NCBI GenBank assembly: GCA_014193115.1
Contig: BJHQ01000019.1
Span: 28,719 to 92,718, forward strand
From: Planctomycetota bacterium
GTDB taxonomy: Bacteria > Planctomycetota > UBA11346
DNA: 64,000 nucleotides
Direction of reading: 5' to 3'
The notes under the pieces were generated by a model. That model made no database searches, was not told the origin of the DNA, and worked only from the letters and a program-made list of their open reading frames with translations. The translations under genes and the position numbers were made by a program. This document shows, in pieces, positions 63,101 to 64,000 of this stretch (position 1 is its first letter; each line of letters begins with the position of its first letter).

Positions 63101-63678
63101 ATGAGTTGAAAGATGGAAAGATCCAAAGCACGGCGCTCAGCAATAATAATTCCGGTTGGAGGGCTGCGGTTGATAGTGCCGAAACCACCTTCAACAAAGA
63201 ATCGTTCACCTCTACCTTCAAGGTGACCGTCACCGCGCGGAAGTTCGCCGATAATACCTATGGCGCTCCAGATTACAAAGAATATCGGAAAGCAGCATGG
63301 ATAGAAGACAGCATGGACTGGCTCGCCTATTGGAGGATCGGACGGTGCCCCATCCGTTCCCCAGCGTGGAAGCGTCCAGCCCATGAGGCCTTCCTCAAGG
63401 CTGCAAAAGACGACCAGGCCATGGAAGGCGGCAAAGGGAATAAATTCGACCCGCAAATCGTGCCTCTGCCCTGGCCAGAACATACCAGAATTCCTGGTGT
63501 TGAAGACAAACAGGGCGGTAAACTGGAATACCTCACCAGTTCCCAACCGGTCACGCCTGGCACCTATGAATACAAACTCGACGGCCAACGCCTGGGCGAC
63601 GTGATCGCTGGGTCAGTCACCATGAAGGGACCCGACGGCAAGGAAATCATCAGTCAATTCTTTGGTGGAGTAGAATAA
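60127..63678 (+). CDS. Very large secreted protein with helical-barrel-like centre, unknown function
   Basis: A 1183-residue protein with a signal peptide (LLYQPILLASLASASFTLMA). The first 330 residues are beta-rich. The middle (about 480-820) is helical with many aromatic residues (YNYWMLFGLVQDAKF, WLNHGYKVHYWTTLQSWGRT, GCFSFANNAWLDHNAGAYTL), which resembles an alpha/alpha toroid of polysaccharide lyases or glycosidases. The C-terminal third is again beta-rich. I cannot name a family or catalytic residues. The divergent XylR-like gene is its likely regulator. The ATG at 60127 is the first; others at 60154 and 60163 would give a tighter signal peptide. Confidence 0.7.
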   Translation: MSNTNHHPIMNTQMKLLYQPILLASLASASFTLMAADASPLDLNAPLQIQLWSGPAGTTASEVFTKAGLDPKTNPEAGDPTDLHRNNVLIGCYLVKGAVERPFVTPYLTLYSPGGPLGQFGSNAPYGFFKINDGKQKETVLEFTCTLKGTTLSGRSRVDYGGKVPIETVWEGTLNGSTVLGTSAVVVAGKRLERPLVGLVRQAVSGWIDPANAVYSFGFQDLDFVVEFSGGKAVGALARQLVPEWRPGQSAGQKMTELVEVDSSALNLTLDPPSASGRSGQISGNLVVGGKSLALGKMKVLPNGYTCWISTDNNNDKVAGVVYSNTDPVAKRWREWMTGLYTGTQELSQEVLAESAQEASFDAMPAPSLATTFTHCHRTSRRQGTYLYPPWMDFQVVPGAARYRFEISAEKHTSTFESVKPQASLRPVWLNIPAGGVTVSCTALDGSGNPVGEKQKREIQKRKHIGEIKFLNKSIPDPLATQLALRYPRALAEYPYNYWMLFGLVQDAKFKPGVDNVFGCLRSPYHALARWGESPDERANAKANAEIFFNWIANEDKTVMWLNHGYKVHYWTTLQSWGRTAMDDFEATGKKDRLEILEKKITTLSRIQQPSGSWTLAGGPVDYPAWQGCFSFANNAWLDHNAGAYTLGLGRYRRLANDGKFLDAETKANHWLARNSLRTGWWEKQANQGDDEYNRPNASAMLMDHLFYLVEHAPAEVANVAATEDLARYCEDLFVTWDTVPGIDGATMDDIGKSRMALIWLHLYQQTGKAIYFAKAEAMFTSYMQIRDQVMGLPERAFSRYIAQNDEPWHALTYLELRRKIQTAKPTIANPTNSMLVLNLDRAAEGSERVTLLLDCTSGKVARAIATTPTWQPVDIPFTQPGRLHFHDQTALFHRVDASSVQVDENGITGNVTVHLTGPTVGAKPIPTTFVLAVKPDHRVLTGTWTSGSAPATQVAGEIRPTAIAAPKRIHAEVAKAVIGGEAWQNWGLVRYELKDGKIQSTALSNNNSGWRAAVDSAETTFNKESFTSTFKVTVTARKFADNTYGAPDYKEYRKAAWIEDSMDWLAYWRIGRCPIRSPAWKRPAHEAFLKAAKDDQAMEGGKGNKFDPQIVPLPWPEHTRIPGVEDKQGGKLEYLTSSQPVTPGTYEYKLDGQRLGDVIAGSVTMKGPDGKEIISQFFGGVE

Positions 63679-63696
63679 CCTATTCCACCACCAACC

Positions 63697-63716
63697 TGGA
63701 GCAGCCATGTGCTCCA
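63697..63716. terminator. Hairpin after the large secreted protein gene
   Basis: TGGAGCA, loop GCCATG, TGCTCCA, ending 38 bases after the stop. It has no T-run, like most hairpins in this window. Confidence 0.5.
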
Positions 63717-63888
63717 TCCAGGATCATCTGCAAAACAAGGACACGCATTGTCTTGACCGCATCGATCTCCTCCAAGTACTCCTGGACGCCTTGCCTGGAG
63801 CGAGATCGAGCGTGACAGGTCAATCCAAGTGCGTGTCCAAGTTTGTGTGATCTTCCCCCCGAAAAGTGGACAACCGAATTAGGTTGTT

Positions 63889-63917
63889 TGGACAGGGTGA
63901 CAGGGTGTCGATATAAT
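63889..63917 (+). promoter_or_regulatory. Strong sigma-70-type promoter near the window end
   Basis: TGGACA (63889-63894), exactly 17 bases, then TATAAT (63912-63917). GGAAGGAGG follows at about 63933-63941, and GTGGTG at 63949-63954 could begin a gene that runs out of the window. Just upstream, GGACAACC and GGTTGT form a small inverted repeat, and CCCCCCGAAAAGTGGACAAC looks like the outer end of an IS21-type insertion sequence. The rest of 63718-63888 holds no gene I can support. Confidence 0.45.
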
Positions 63918-64000
63918 GCGACCGTGCCAGCTGGAAGGAGGCACCCGGGTGGTGCTGGGACCGAGCGCTTGCTGGTGGCCTGATTGCCGCTCTGCGGTCA

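Noticed and set aside
1..64000. CRISPR arrays
   Set aside because: Tandem repeats at 31104-31819 and 38733-39125 are long, palindromic and not separated by unique spacers of regular size, so they are not CRISPR.
1..64000. tRNA or rRNA genes
   Set aside because: I scanned the gaps between genes by eye and found no cloverleaf with conserved T-loop and CCA-proximal stem. A short tRNA could still be missed without a search tool.

Overview
The window is 64 kb of GC-rich bacterial chromosome that reads best as a member of the Planctomycetota or a close PVC relative. The evidence is the gene families. These include a DUF1592/PSCyt1-type cytochrome protein followed by a DUF1552 protein, a membrane-bound dehydrogenase-type propeller (Piru_Ver_Nterm type), a TIGR03067 protein, two very large secreted PQQ-type propellers with a methyltransferase-like N-terminus, an ECF sigma factor/FecR pair and many AraC regulators. 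A LolA protein, lipoproteins and a Mur ligase point to a diderm envelope with peptidoglycan or its remnants. No tRNA, rRNA or CRISPR array was seen.

Region by region. Bases 1-2836 carry a Dps ferritin, a WrbA-like flavodoxin and a Mur ligase. Bases 2840-5160 form a clearly AT-richer island with one large ATPase-TOPRIM gene (a candidate anti-phage system of PARIS/OLD type) and a small secreted protein. Bases 5227-7500 are a tight set: SRPBCC protein, DUF4256 protein and type-2 glycerate kinase. Bases 7645-13363 hold a secreted glycosidase and a secreted beta-helix protein that share the same C-terminal tail, divergent from a sigma factor/FecR pair. Bases 13400-17126 are housekeeping: methionine aminopeptidase, LolA, a hydrolase and a radical SAM protein. 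Bases 17137-28974 are a carbohydrate/redox block: the DUF1592-DUF1552 pair, an AraC gene, then a four-gene operon with 4-bp overlaps throughout (VCBS protein, sugar epimerase-like protein, dehydrogenase-type propeller, diheme cytochrome) divergent from its probable AraC regulator, then a Gfo/Idh oxidoreductase.

Bases 29304-46042 mix housekeeping genes (miaA, cysM, metG, galE, a two-component system, UPF0102, two transporters, a glycosyltransferase) with large arrays of hairpin-forming intergenic repeats. Bases 46080-53537 are two giant PQQ-propeller proteins flanking a TIGR03067 protein. Bases 54010-55152 are aroC. Bases 55438-56915 are three unrecognised, AT-richer genes that look acquired. 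Bases 57169-63678 are a secreted alpha/beta hydrolase, a XylR-like regulator and a 1183-residue secreted protein, probably a polysaccharide-use locus. The last 320 bases hold a strong promoter and what may be the end of an insertion sequence.

Two themes stand out. First, repeated couplings of a regulator (AraC, XylR-like or sigma/FecR) with secreted carbohydrate-active or redox proteins fit a bacterium that scavenges complex polysaccharides. Second, the intergenic space is unusually rich in dispersed and tandem palindromic repeats of at least five kinds, including a 157-bp tandem hairpin unit, which I could not assign to a known class. All functional calls come from reading the sequence; no database search was run.
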